A stretch of 64,000 nucleotides of DNA from Lentimicrobium sp. (lineage in GTDB: Bacteria; Bacteroidota; Bacteroidia; Bacteroidales; Lentimicrobiaceae). The stretch covers positions 18,090 through 82,089 of the forward strand of contig JAMLHF010000009.1 in assembly GCA_023957275.1 (NCBI GenBank), read 5' to 3'. The notes beneath the pieces were generated by a model. The model was not told where the DNA came from, searched no databases, and was given only the letters and a program-made list of their open reading frames with translations. Below, in pieces: positions 7,240 through 16,778 of this stretch (its first letter is position 1; every line of letters begins with the position of its first letter). The translations under genes were made by a program, and so were the position numbers.

Positions 7240-9597
7240 TTAAGCATGAGGCACAACAAACCGCTTTACCAACTGTGTATTCCGGCCTGTTAACCTCAAT
7301 ATCCAGATACCAGGACTGAGTTCAACCGCTATGGAGTTCAGGGCGTTTTTATCCAGCCTTACGGAGGCAAACAGTTGCCCTGAGACGTTGTAGATTTCGC
7401 ATTTTTCCGGCAACCGCTCAGGAGTACGGCAGCTTATACTCAGCAAACCGGGAGAATATGCGATACTTACATCCTCAGGTCCTGCACCCTCTCCCGGCAC
7501 ACCGCTGGCTGCCAGTGTACTGCTGACGATGTCGTCCCGGGTATTCACCGCGGCATGGCCGATATTTACAGATATTGCAGGAAATGCCGAAGGATCGGCC
7601 GAAAGCAGGAGATCGCAGGAGGAAACATCAACATATTCAACCTGCTGTATATTGATTATTCCGGGTGCATTGTTCAATGAAAAGAACTCCTTCCGCAGCT
7701 TGTTCGTCCTGAAATAATCGCCGTACAACTGAACCCGGATGCGGTTGCCCTCCGCCTGAATGCCCGCCCAGGGGGCCAGGCTGCTTCCCGGCATATTGTA
7801 ATCCATCCAGGCCAGGCGGTCGAAAAGGAAATCCTCAAAATAGTCCACTTCATCCGCATAGGTATTATTCTGCCAGTCGTGGTTCGGCCATACATACTGC
7901 CCGAGAATGGGCCAGCGCTGATAATTCCTTTCTTTTGCACCGCCGATATGCCCCACGAGCGAATCAATCACGGAATGGATATAAGCGTTCGTGAGTGTGG
8001 TCTGCCGGAGTTTCTGCCAGCGCGTTTTCGACAGGTCCCTGAAATAACTGTCCTCCATCAGCCGTTTCCACCAGTACATCATACCGGGATTGCCCGTGGT
8101 AACGGTTTCATACAACCAGCCGGATGTGCTCAGCCCCTCCGGCCAGTAATCCACATTTCCGTATCCCAGGTTAAAATCCCAGGGCGGACCGGCAAACAGT
8201 TTACCGCCGTCACTATCTTTATGTTTGTAAAAATAGGTACTGTACTTGTACTTGTCCACCTCTTTCGAGATTTCGTTCAGCAGCATGAAATCGACAAAGG
8301 AGGGCAGGTCCAGGTACTTCAGGTAACCATCCGTCCGGCTCAGGAAGTTGTTCCCTGCAAGCGCCGCTTCGGCAGTGGTCACAAAATCGCGGATGTATGC
8401 GCGCTGGGGCTGAACGATCTCGTCGTTTTTCGGATAGAAATACTGGAATGTAACAGGGGCCGCCTGCGGATAGGTTGGATTTACGGAAGAGACCCAGCCA
8501 TCCATGCCCGGGATATAATCAGGATCCAGTTTATCCACCCTCAGGATATAACCTCCGGTGACATCATCCCCGGAGATTTCATCAGGATTGAGGGTGGCGA
8601 TATCCACCCGGTTCGCATCGCGTTTGATCCTTTCCATCAGCACATACACGCCCTTGTAATCATTGTTTACAACAACCTCGCAAAAGCGCGTCCGGGTAAC
8701 ATACCCTTCCATCCTGCGGGCCATGGCAAAAGTGACCACATTGCGCAGCATCGACTTGTCGGTATAGGGTGCATACAACACCCAGTCATTTTCCGAAGGC
8801 ATACCCAGCAGGGGTACATTCAGGTTGTCGCCTGAACTGGTGCGGGTTTCAAAGGAATAAGATTTCTTGGGAAACATTTGTGACGATTGCCCCCGTATTT
8901 CAATGCCGATGGCACCATCGTAATGATTGAAAGGATCAGTGAGGTTGTTCTGATTCCCCGCGCCGTTGTCGATGATTCCCATATGGCCGTCAACCTTGGG
9001 TTCATCCTGTATGGGAACCCCAAAAGTATTGATCACAATAATGGGCAGGTGCGATGTCAGCGTCAGCGGACCCGGAATTTCCGACAACACGTCATCAATA
9101 TACCACTCCTCTCCGGCAGCCGTTCCCATAAAGTCATAAAAAATCACCATACGGGTAAGGTTGTTGTAGCTCAGCCCGCTGAAATCAAAAACAAGGTCGG
9201 TCCATTCACCGGGCACCGGCGTCATCAGTATTTCCTGGGATGCCGTATTGTTATAGTTTTCAAACTTCAGCACCACATGCCCGCCGGAAGAAGGAGCCAG
9301 TACCTTAATCCTGTACCGCGGGTTCTCATCAAAATTCACCGGTCCGTCAAGATCGCAGATCATAAAGTCATATAAACCCGTTCCCGTTACTACCCTGAAA
9401 CAACCTTCAGAATTATTCACGGCATCAGGTAAAGGGTTCGCAGCAACGCCACCGGTGCCCGTGGAGATATACCAGTCCCGGGCAATCCCGTCCCAATTCG
9501 AAATGGTATCATAGGTCTGCGCCTTCGTTACGCTGAGGTTTAAGGCAAAAAAAAGTAAAACAATTATCCGGCTTTTGGTGTACTTCAACATATTCAT
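7240..9597 (-). CDS. Secreted CotH-like protein with T9SS C-terminal domain
   Basis: A 785-residue secreted protein. Residues 1-26 form a signal peptide ending near TKAQ. Residues 28-170 look like a carbohydrate-binding-type beta-sandwich ending in EWYIDDV. The CotH region follows (about 185-600), with the typical GIEIRGQSSQMFPKKSYSFE, NDWVLYAPYTDKSMLRN, GVYVLMERIKRD and GPPWDFNLGYGN segments. The last 80 residues end in GIWILRLTGRNTQLVKRFVV, a type A T9SS sorting tail. CotH proteins include atypical protein kinases; activity here is unproven. It starts 26 bases after the M1 peptidase gene and is probably in the same operon. Confidence 0.88.
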   Translation of the reverse strand: MNMLKYTKSRIIVLLFFALNLSVTKAQTYDTISNWDGIARDWYISTGTGGVAANPLPDAVNNSEGCFRVVTGTGLYDFMICDLDGPVNFDENPRYRIKVLAPSSGGHVVLKFENYNNTASQEILMTPVPGEWTDLVFDFSGLSYNNLTRMVIFYDFMGTAAGEEWYIDDVLSEIPGPLTLTSHLPIIVINTFGVPIQDEPKVDGHMGIIDNGAGNQNNLTDPFNHYDGAIGIEIRGQSSQMFPKKSYSFETRTSSGDNLNVPLLGMPSENDWVLYAPYTDKSMLRNVVTFAMARRMEGYVTRTRFCEVVVNNDYKGVYVLMERIKRDANRVDIATLNPDEISGDDVTGGYILRVDKLDPDYIPGMDGWVSSVNPTYPQAAPVTFQYFYPKNDEIVQPQRAYIRDFVTTAEAALAGNNFLSRTDGYLKYLDLPSFVDFMLLNEISKEVDKYKYSTYFYKHKDSDGGKLFAGPPWDFNLGYGNVDYWPEGLSTSGWLYETVTTGNPGMMYWWKRLMEDSYFRDLSKTRWQKLRQTTLTNAYIHSVIDSLVGHIGGAKERNYQRWPILGQYVWPNHDWQNNTYADEVDYFEDFLFDRLAWMDYNMPGSSLAPWAGIQAEGNRIRVQLYGDYFRTNKLRKEFFSLNNAPGIINIQQVEYVDVSSCDLLLSADPSAFPAISVNIGHAAVNTRDDIVSSTLAASGVPGEGAGPEDVSIAYSPGLLSISCRTPERLPEKCEIYNVSGQLFASVRLDKNALNSIAVELSPGIWILRLTGRNTQLVKRFVVPHA

Positions 9598-9623
9598 TTT
9601 TAATGTTTAACGGACAACCTGTC

Positions 9624-11552
9624 CTATCGCTTCACAAACTTCTTAACAGACCAGCCATCCTTATTTTTTATCCGCAACAGGTACATGCCCGATGCCAGTT
9701 CTTTAAGATCAAAGGTAAGTCCCGAACCTTCACGGAGATACTTCAGCTCAATTTCTCTCCCTGAAAGGTCAGCAATACCAACCGCCTCTGGCTCCGCTGT
9801 CAGTACAACACGCAGCCGGTCGTAAGCCGGATTGGGATAAACATTCGTACTGACGGGCGATCCGGCCAGTTCGAAGGTATTACCTGCGGTAACCAGCCAC
9901 CGCTCAGGGTCAACACTCACGCTGTCGATAATAAAACCGGGATAAATCATCCAGGTCTGATTATTATGCATGTGATCAAATACTATTGTTGTATCCCTGT
10001 TTCCTCCTTTGAACCGGATGGGTACCGGCAGTTCGAAGAACTGAACCGAAGGATGGGACTGCTGCTGTGTAAGTTCAATTTCGTAATCCTCCCCTGCCAG
10101 CCGTGTACACCGGACCTGCCAGGATGGAAATCCCTCACCATAGAGCCAGTCTTCGAAGAACCAAGTAAGATCCCGTCCATGCATGGCTTCCAGATGGAAT
10201 TTCAGGTCTGTGGTTCCGGCAAAGCTGAACCTCAATGCGGGATCATTCAGGTAGTTCCGGCAGGCCTGAAAAAACGCTTCGTCGCCCATAATCCAGCGCA
10301 GCATATGCAGCAGCAATGCCCCCTTGTAATAACTGAGCCTCGGGCTGAACAGCCTTTCCACGTTCGTGGTATCCGCACAAAAAACACTGCCACCCGGCTC
10401 GGAGGTGACATATTCAATGGCCTGCGATTTCCAGAAAGGCCAGTAATACCCGTCGAAAAAGTACTGGTACGACATCCCGGCAAGGTAAGTGGCAAACCCC
10501 TCGTTCAGCCAGATATCCTGCCAGGAGTTCAGCGTGATGGTATTACCGAACCACTGATGGGCCAGTTCATGCGCAATGATCTCGTAATCGAAGCGTCCCA
10601 TAAACGACATGGTCTGGTGTTCCATACCGCCGCCCCATCCGAACTGGGCGTGTCCGTATTTTTCATCGGCAAAAGGATACATCCCGAACAGATCACTGAA
10701 TAGCTCCATAATCATGGCCGTTTGCGCCGTATACTGCATGGTCTGCGCCAGGGTCTCCGGGTAAACGTAATTCTGAATCAGCACAGGAATGCCTGCGGGA
10801 TATGCGGTTTCGTCATAGACCTCGTAATTTGTCACAGCTACGGCAATCAGGTAAGGCACAATGGGGTAACGGTGTTTCCAGTGGCAGGTGCGGATATGGT
10901 TGTCCACCTCATCTTTCACCAGCAGTCCGTTTGATGCTGTACGGTAAATATCCGGCGATCTCACGATGACATCGACGGAGTCGGCCTTGTCGGTCAGGTC
11001 ATTTTTACCCGGCCACCAGTCGCGGCAGCCATAAGGTTCCGAAAGCGTCCAGAATGCCGGAATGCCGGAATGCTCCCCCCGGCCCACCGATCCGAATCCT
11101 TCGCCTGATGGAGGAACACCATGATAAAACACTTCCACCTCCAGCTGGTCCCCTTGCCGGGTTTCCGCGGGCAGGCTGATCAGCAGGTTGTAATCCCCGC
11201 TGTGCTGAAATCCTGCAGCCTCGCCATTGCAGAGCACCGAATCAACCGTAAGCGCGGTGCTCAGCTCCATCCTCAGCCCGTCCGAAGCCTCTCCGGTCAG
11301 GATCAGCCGGGTCAGCACCGCCCCTTTGACCGGCTCAAACGCGGGATCTATGTCGAGGTTAAACCTGAGGTAAACCAGTTCGTAATTCCAGGATTGCTTT
11401 TCCGCAGTTCCGACAAACTGCCGCTTCAGCAGGGATGGTTTGCTGCAGCAGTGATCCACTCCAGCGCCAACAAATACCTGAACCTGCCCCATGCCGGCAC
11501 CCAGGCACAGGAACATCGATAAAACCAGGACAGGTATACGGTATTTTTTCAT
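9624..11552 (-). CDS. Secreted M1-family metallopeptidase with T9SS tail
   Basis: A gluzincin aminopeptidase-like protein of 642 residues. A signal peptide covers about residues 1-22. The zinc site is HELAH at 328-332 with the third ligand Glu at 351 (NEGFATYL). The substrate-binding GxMEN equivalent reads GGGMEHQT at 307-314. The C-terminal 80 residues form a T9SS sorting domain ending LRIKNKDGWSVKKFVKR, so the enzyme should be exported and surface-bound or released. It is shorter than classical M1 enzymes and lacks their large C-terminal helical domain. First gene of a probable operon with the CotH-like protein. Confidence 0.92.
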   Translation of the reverse strand: MKKYRIPVLVLSMFLCLGAGMGQVQVFVGAGVDHCCSKPSLLKRQFVGTAEKQSWNYELVYLRFNLDIDPAFEPVKGAVLTRLILTGEASDGLRMELSTALTVDSVLCNGEAAGFQHSGDYNLLISLPAETRQGDQLEVEVFYHGVPPSGEGFGSVGRGEHSGIPAFWTLSEPYGCRDWWPGKNDLTDKADSVDVIVRSPDIYRTASNGLLVKDEVDNHIRTCHWKHRYPIVPYLIAVAVTNYEVYDETAYPAGIPVLIQNYVYPETLAQTMQYTAQTAMIMELFSDLFGMYPFADEKYGHAQFGWGGGMEHQTMSFMGRFDYEIIAHELAHQWFGNTITLNSWQDIWLNEGFATYLAGMSYQYFFDGYYWPFWKSQAIEYVTSEPGGSVFCADTTNVERLFSPRLSYYKGALLLHMLRWIMGDEAFFQACRNYLNDPALRFSFAGTTDLKFHLEAMHGRDLTWFFEDWLYGEGFPSWQVRCTRLAGEDYEIELTQQQSHPSVQFFELPVPIRFKGGNRDTTIVFDHMHNNQTWMIYPGFIIDSVSVDPERWLVTAGNTFELAGSPVSTNVYPNPAYDRLRVVLTAEPEAVGIADLSGREIELKYLREGSGLTFDLKELASGMYLLRIKNKDGWSVKKFVKR

Positions 11553-11757
11553 TTTACAAAACGGAACAGAATGTAAAATTAACCATTATCCTGCCATGTT
11601 CTCATCTTTAAACAGCAATTGTCAGAAATCGGTTGATCATTAACCTGAAATTCCCTTCCCGTATATATTCAAAATGATAACATTACAACCGGTGAGTCAA
11701 AATGATCTCCGGTCTGTTGATGAAATTTTCCCATCTTTGCAAAAGTTTACCCATACT

Positions 11758-13569
11758 ATGTCATTTTTACGGAATACAAACCACCTGGTTTTCAATCTGC
11801 TTGCGGCAGGAACGCTCGCAATGATTGCCTGTGCGAATCCGGTAGCGCCCACAGGAGGACCAAAAGACACTACCCCGCCGGAAATTATCCGGTCTGTCCC
11901 CGAAAACCAGAGTGTTAATTTCAGCAGCGACAGGGTGACAATCACATTCAGCGAATTTGTCAACCTGAAAGACATCAACACCCAGCTGATGGTTTCCCCG
12001 CCCCTTTCGGAACAGCCTGATTTTCTGATGAAAGGCAAAACCCTGACCATGAAGTTCAGGGAAGCGCTCAGGGAAAACACGACGTACAATTTCTTTTTCG
12101 GAGATGCCATCGTTGACATTACCGAGTCTAACCCTATTCCTGGCTATAGCTTCACTTTTTCAACCGGCCCTGTGATCGACTCGCTGTCAATGAGCGGCAA
12201 AGTGCTGAATGCATTCACTTTACAGCCTGTCAAGGGCGCCTTTGTTATGCTGTACGACAGCATCAGCGATTCCATTCCGTATAAGAGCCGGCCTTACTAT
12301 GTGGCCCGGACAAGCGAATCCGGCGAGTTCAGGCTCAACAACCTGCGAAGTAACAAATACCTGATGTTTGCGCTTACGGATATTAATTCTAATTATATCT
12401 ACGATATGCCTACCGAGGATATCGGATTTTCCGATACCCTGGTTGAACCGGACCTGCCTTCAGAAAAAATAGCTGAACTTGTCCCGGGAAGTGAAGAAAC
12501 ACTCCTGGATACATTAAAAGCCGATTCTGCAGACGTTAAACCCATTCAATCGGCGCCCGACACCATTCATCAGGAGCAGGGTGATTCCCTGGCCGTAACG
12601 GCCCCTGCCGTAAAGGTCTCGCACGTAAAGAATTACCTGATTTATCAGTTCCGTGAAACCGATACGATACAACGCCTGCTGAAAGGCACGGTAATCAGGG
12701 AAAATGTTATTGGTCTGTACTTCCGGCAGCCGGTCAGAAATTTGCACATAAAGCCACTTGATCCTTCATTGGAAGGAGAGTGGAACCTCACCGGATACAA
12801 TGCCACCCGCGACTCGCTTACCCTATGGATTCCCGGTTCCGGAACGGACAGCCTGATGATTGAGGTTTCCGACAACGGGATTGTGCTTGATACGCTTGAT
12901 CTTGCGTTAACACCTGCTGCGCGAAATACCGGAAAAGACAAGAGTACGGTCGTAAAGAAAAAAGCGCTTGAAATGCGTCCAAACCTGATTTCTTCAAAAA
13001 TAAAACCCGGCAGACCGTTAATCCTGTCCGTAGCCGATCCGGTAAAGGAAGCGGATCTTTCTCGGATCAGGCTTTATCACGATAGTCTGGAAGTAAAACC
13101 TGTCATTACATTCTCCGATTCCCTGAAAACCCGCTTGCACATCAGCCATTCCTGGAAGGAAGCGGAATCCTATCTGCTGAAGGTGAACGACAGCGCCCTG
13201 ATCAGCGTATTCGGTCAGGCCAACGACAGCACTGCCTATAAATTTAAAGCGCTGAGCGAAGAAGAAACCGGATTTATAAAAATCAATATTACGGTTCCTG
13301 ACCAGGAGAAAGGCTATATCATCCAGCTTCTCGGCGATAAGGAAAGTATTCTGGAACAACACCGCATTACCGGCAACGCCATCCTTGAATTCAAATACCT
13401 CTCACCAAAAAAATACCGCTTTAAAGCAATTTATGACCTGAATAACAACGGCAGGTGGGACACCGGAAATTATCTCGATAAACTACAACCGGAACCTGTA
13501 TCCTATTTTTCCAAGGAAATTGAACTCAGGGCCAACTGGACAATGGAAGAAGACTGGAGCCTGGATTAG
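11758..13569 (+). CDS. Lipoprotein with N-terminal Ig-like (Big_5) domain
   Basis: A 603-residue outer-envelope lipoprotein. The N terminus is a lipoprotein signal with the lipobox Cys at residue 25 (AMIAC), followed by PTGGPKDTTPPEIIRSVPENQSVNF, the start of a bacterial Ig-like SbsA-type domain (about 40-135). The region around 165-250 resembles a CarboxypepD-type beta sandwich (SGKVLNAFTLQPVKGAFVML). The rest is beta-rich and unassigned. An upstream ATG at 11674 would bury the signal peptide. A CATCTTTG promoter-like box at 11732-11739 also favours 11758. Function unknown. Confidence 0.8.
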   Translation: MSFLRNTNHLVFNLLAAGTLAMIACANPVAPTGGPKDTTPPEIIRSVPENQSVNFSSDRVTITFSEFVNLKDINTQLMVSPPLSEQPDFLMKGKTLTMKFREALRENTTYNFFFGDAIVDITESNPIPGYSFTFSTGPVIDSLSMSGKVLNAFTLQPVKGAFVMLYDSISDSIPYKSRPYYVARTSESGEFRLNNLRSNKYLMFALTDINSNYIYDMPTEDIGFSDTLVEPDLPSEKIAELVPGSEETLLDTLKADSADVKPIQSAPDTIHQEQGDSLAVTAPAVKVSHVKNYLIYQFRETDTIQRLLKGTVIRENVIGLYFRQPVRNLHIKPLDPSLEGEWNLTGYNATRDSLTLWIPGSGTDSLMIEVSDNGIVLDTLDLALTPAARNTGKDKSTVVKKKALEMRPNLISSKIKPGRPLILSVADPVKEADLSRIRLYHDSLEVKPVITFSDSLKTRLHISHSWKEAESYLLKVNDSALISVFGQANDSTAYKFKALSEEETGFIKINITVPDQEKGYIIQLLGDKESILEQHRITGNAILEFKYLSPKKYRFKAIYDLNNNGRWDTGNYLDKLQPEPVSYFSKEIELRANWTMEEDWSLD

Positions 13570-13600
13570 TCCGAAAATTTATTGTAATCCCCAAAAACAA

Positions 13601-13638
13601 CAATCCGGAAAAGATGTACTTACATCTCTTCCGGATTG
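13601..13638. terminator. Bidirectional terminator hairpin
   Basis: CAATCCGGAA at 13601-13610 pairs with TTCCGGATTG at 13629-13638, and an inner AGATGT/ACATCT stem closes on ACTT. It sits between two converging genes (stops at 13569 and 13670), so it can serve both. Confidence 0.85.
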
Positions 13639-13669
13639 AATCAGATAAACTGAATTATATTCCTGCTGA

Positions 13670-13969
13670 TTATCCGTTACATTTATCAATGCACTGAACA
13701 ATTTCAGTAAGCGCAGAAGCTTTAACCGAGTAATGGATTTGCTTGCCCTCGCGTTTTGAAAGAAGCACGCCCTTGCTTTTCAGTATATTAAGGTGATGAG
13801 AAGCGGCAGCCTGTTCAATTTTCAGGTATTCATAAATCTCGGTTACACTCAGTTTCTTTTTCTCGTTAAGCAGATCAATGATCGCGATCCGCATCGGATG
13901 TGCAATTGCACGCAACTTGCTGGCAGCAGCCTCAAGTTTTACGATGTCCAGAACTATTTCTTTTGCCAT
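13670..13969 (-). CDS. ArsR-family winged-helix regulator
   Basis: A 99-residue ArsR-type repressor made up of essentially one winged-helix domain. The core includes LRAIAHPMRIAIIDLL and the recognition region YLKIEQAAASHHLNILKSKGVLLSKREGKQIHYSV. The protein ends CIDKCNG, with two Cys four positions apart; whether they bind metal is open. The start at 13969 is chosen over 14005 because a TATCTTTG box at 13993-14000 lies just before it. It precedes nothing on its own strand, so its target is not evident; adenine deaminase ends 42 bases upstream of the start. Confidence 0.85.
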   Translation of the reverse strand: MAKEIVLDIVKLEAAASKLRAIAHPMRIAIIDLLNEKKKLSVTEIYEYLKIEQAAASHHLNILKSKGVLLSKREGKQIHYSVKASALTEIVQCIDKCNG

Positions 13970-13992
13970 AATCTTATGAATTAAATTTTTCG

Positions 13993-14000
13993 CAAAGATA
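13993..14000 (-). promoter_or_regulatory. Bacteroidota -7 box before the arsR-type gene
   Basis: The minus strand reads TATCTTTG, a full TAnnTTTG match, 24 bases before the ATG at 13969. It excludes the in-frame start at 14005, which would lie upstream of the transcript. Confidence 0.65.
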
Positions 14001-14046
14001 CACAAATAATTCGTAAAAAAAGTATATGTTACGTATGTAATTAGTT

Positions 14047-15702
14047 TTATTCAAATAATGAGGTAAAACTAAACGTATTACCATCAAACAACCCTTTATC
14101 ACTGAGTTTGAGTGCAGGGATCACCAGCAATGCCATAAAGGAAAGCGTCATAAACGGTGCATCCAGCGAGGATCCCAGATTTTTGACTTTCCGGTTGATC
14201 AACTTATAGTTTTCAGCTACGGTATAACCATCTTCTGCCGACATGATTCCTGCAACGGGGAGGGGCAGAATCATCACATCATCCGCCTGTGTATCAGCCC
14301 CCTCCACACAGGCAATACCGCCTTTGGCCTCAACCAGCATATTCACAGCCCTGGCAATGGACGCATCGTCGGCACCCACCGCGATGATGTTGTGGCTATC
14401 GTGGGCAACCGTTGATGCAATGGCCCCTCTTTTCAATCCAAAGCCGGAGACAAAGTCCATGGCCGGCTCAGCCGGACTGTAGCGGTTCATGACGATCATT
14501 TTCAGAATATCCCGCTCGGGGTCACTGACAACCATGCCCTCATCAACGCTGGCAGCTACTACTTTCTTCTCCGTAATCAGCTGTCCGGCCAATGCCTGCT
14601 GAACTTTTATCCTTCCGGATACAGCTTCAATCGCCAGCATACCGGGCGTAAGTTTCAGGGCATTGAAAGCGTTGGGAGACTCCTCCTGTACCCTTTCAAT
14701 CAATGATTTGCCATTCTCAGCCACCTTGATGCCATCCACAAAAGTTGCCTGAACATTGAAGTACTCAGGATGATCTATAATGATAAAATCAGCTTTATCA
14801 CCGGGCTGCAACAGTCCGGCATCCAGACCATAATGCCTTACCGGGTTGAGCGTACAGGCGCGCAATACTTCCATCAATTCATAACCCGACTTCAGGGCCC
14901 TTTTGATCAGCAGATTGATATGCCCGCTGATCAGATCGTCAGGATGCTTATCGTCGGAGCAGAACATAATCATTTCCGGATAATCTTCGATCAGGCCGAT
15001 CAACTCATCAAAATTCCGGGCGGCACTGCCTTCGCGGATCAGCACCTTCATTCCTGCCCTGATCTTGTCAAGGGCTTCTTCTCGCGTAAAACACTCGTGA
15101 TCGGTCGAAATACCGGCGGCAGCATACCTGCGGGCATCTTCGCCCAACACTCCGGGGGCATGCCCGTCAACGGTTTTTTTGTATTTCGCGGCTGCGGCCA
15201 GCTTTGCCATCACTTCCCCATCCTGGTGAAGTACGCCCGGAAAATTCATCATCTCGGCAAGATACCGGATCTCAGGCCATGAAAGCATTTCCTCCACTTC
15301 TGCCGGACCAAGATAAGCGCCGGAAGTTTCAAATCCCGTAGCCGGCACACAGGATGGCGCGCCGAAAAAGAATCTGAAGGGCACTTTCTTACCATTGCGA
15401 ATCATGAATTTTACACCCTCCATACCGAGCACATTGGCAATCTCGTGCGGGTCCGACACCGTTGCCGTTGTGCCGTGAACCACAGCCAGGCGCGCAAACT
15501 CTGAAGGCAACAGCATGGAACTTTCAATATGCACGTGTGCATCTATCAATCCCGGTAAAATATAACGGTCTTCGGCGGATGAAACACATTCTATTGCAGC
15601 AATGCGGCCATTTTCAACGATCACTTCCCCCGGGAAAAAAGTGCCCGAAACCACATCTGCCACCTGTCCGCTTATCCTGAATGACGCTGATTTTTTTTCC
15701 AT
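14047..15702 (-). CDS. ade: Adenine deaminase
   Basis: Converts adenine to hypoxanthine and ammonia in purine salvage. The 551-residue protein is an amidohydrolase of the Ade family. Its metal-binding HxH lies in LPGLIDAHVHIESSML (about residues 50-64). It is followed by HGTTATVSDPHEIANVLG, then GISTDHECFTREEA and MFCSDDKHPDDLISGHIN, which carry further metal and active-site residues. The C-terminal part has the KRGAIASTVAHDSHNIIAVG segment of bacterial Ade. Length is normal. It lies between the regulator and the mevalonate operon, with 95 bases before the latter. Confidence 0.94.
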   Translation of the reverse strand: MEKKSASFRISGQVADVVSGTFFPGEVIVENGRIAAIECVSSAEDRYILPGLIDAHVHIESSMLLPSEFARLAVVHGTTATVSDPHEIANVLGMEGVKFMIRNGKKVPFRFFFGAPSCVPATGFETSGAYLGPAEVEEMLSWPEIRYLAEMMNFPGVLHQDGEVMAKLAAAAKYKKTVDGHAPGVLGEDARRYAAAGISTDHECFTREEALDKIRAGMKVLIREGSAARNFDELIGLIEDYPEMIMFCSDDKHPDDLISGHINLLIKRALKSGYELMEVLRACTLNPVRHYGLDAGLLQPGDKADFIIIDHPEYFNVQATFVDGIKVAENGKSLIERVQEESPNAFNALKLTPGMLAIEAVSGRIKVQQALAGQLITEKKVVAASVDEGMVVSDPERDILKMIVMNRYSPAEPAMDFVSGFGLKRGAIASTVAHDSHNIIAVGADDASIARAVNMLVEAKGGIACVEGADTQADDVMILPLPVAGIMSAEDGYTVAENYKLINRKVKNLGSSLDAPFMTLSFMALLVIPALKLSDKGLFDGNTFSFTSLFE

Positions 15703-15778
15703 ATTTACACCCGATAACCACTAATCAATTAACTACAAACCAATACTTTCCGTTTATTCCGTTAAAAATGCATCACTG

Positions 15779-15796
15779 ACTCCGGAAAGGGGGAGT
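15779..15796 (-). terminator. Possible terminator of the mevalonate operon
   Basis: On the minus strand ACTCC and GGAGT pair across an 8-base loop directly after the mevalonate kinase stop. A run of five T follows about 13 bases later. The stem is short, so the call is tentative. Confidence 0.35.
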
Positions 15797-15797
15797 G

Positions 15798-16778
15798 CTA
15801 TTCTGCATCATTCAGGCTTTTATAAACCGGGATAATATCAATATCCTGGTTACGAAGCTCTGTCCGGGCTTTTTCAAGATCGTCGGTAAAGCCGAGCAGA
15901 AACCCTCCTCCGCCTGAGCCGCAGAGTTTCAGATAGTAGGAATGCGTCTCCAGTCCATATTGCCAGATCTTCCGGAATGCCTCAGGAATCATCGGCTCGA
16001 GGTTATCATACAGAAAACGGGATAAATCACGCAGGGTATCGAAAAACCGACGGGTTTCTCCTTTTATCAGGCTTTTGATGCAGGCATCATTCAACGGGAT
16101 CATTTCTTCCCTCACCCGGGTCATAAAATCATCAAGTTTACACCGGTCGAGAAATATATTGACCAGCGGGCCTGTCTTTCCGGGACTACCGGTATTAATA
16201 AGAAAAATTGCCCCTTTTTTATCGTGCTTGTTTCTGGGTATCCCTACCATACACACATCTTTGCTGTTGTGTATCAGTAATGGGTGCTTGATATAACAAT
16301 TGAGGGGGTCCATTCCGGAACTGGTTCCATGGAAATAGGTTTCCATCTGAGAGAATATCTCGCGGAGTTTCAACACATCATGCTTGGGCAGGCGCCGGTT
16401 TCCCGGGATATGATCCGGGACATACCTTTCGTAAAGCGCTGCTACCAGGGCGCCGGAACTGCCGACTCCATACCCCTGGGGAATAGAGGATTCAAAGTAC
16501 AGGCTCTCTGCTATATCCTTCTCGAAAGCATCTACATCAAAATCACACAGCAATGTGCCATTTTCCTTGAGATTCCTGAGATAAGCAGCATACTCCTTCA
16601 GCAATCGGTTCGAACTTACTGCAAAATCGTAATCCGTATACTTATCCTGCTTGATAAAACTAAGCTCCCCCCTGAAATGGGTATAGGGAATGGTGAGCCC
16701 CATGGAATCGCACAGGATGCTGTATTCGCCAAAAAGAAGGATTTTGGCATAAAAAATTCCGGTCTTGTTTTTCATCAT
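15798..16778 (-). CDS. GHMP-family mevalonate kinase
   Basis: A 326-residue GHMP kinase, best read as mevalonate kinase, which phosphorylates mevalonate with ATP. The start AKILLFGEYSILCDSMGLTIPY is the substrate-side motif 1. The ATP-binding motif 2 is GYGVGSSGAL at 102-111. TSSGMDPLNCYIKHP supplies the mid-chain acidic residue, and LCGSGGGGFLLGF near the C terminus is motif 3. It is the last gene of the mevalonate operon; its ATG overlaps the stop of the decarboxylase by one base (TAATG). Which of the two GHMP kinases here uses mevalonate and which phosphomevalonate is inferred from motifs. Confidence 0.8.
   Translation of the reverse strand: MMKNKTGIFYAKILLFGEYSILCDSMGLTIPYTHFRGELSFIKQDKYTDYDFAVSSNRLLKEYAAYLRNLKENGTLLCDFDVDAFEKDIAESLYFESSIPQGYGVGSSGALVAALYERYVPDHIPGNRRLPKHDVLKLREIFSQMETYFHGTSSGMDPLNCYIKHPLLIHNSKDVCMVGIPRNKHDKKGAIFLINTGSPGKTGPLVNIFLDRCKLDDFMTRVREEMIPLNDACIKSLIKGETRRFFDTLRDLSRFLYDNLEPMIPEAFRKIWQYGLETHSYYLKLCGSGGGGFLLGFTDDLEKARTELRNQDIDIIPVYKSLNDAE

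Noticed and set aside
7879-8835. 318-codon open frame on the plus strand
   Set aside because: It lies entirely antisense to the CotH-like gene, whose motifs are clear, and its translation has no recognisable domain.
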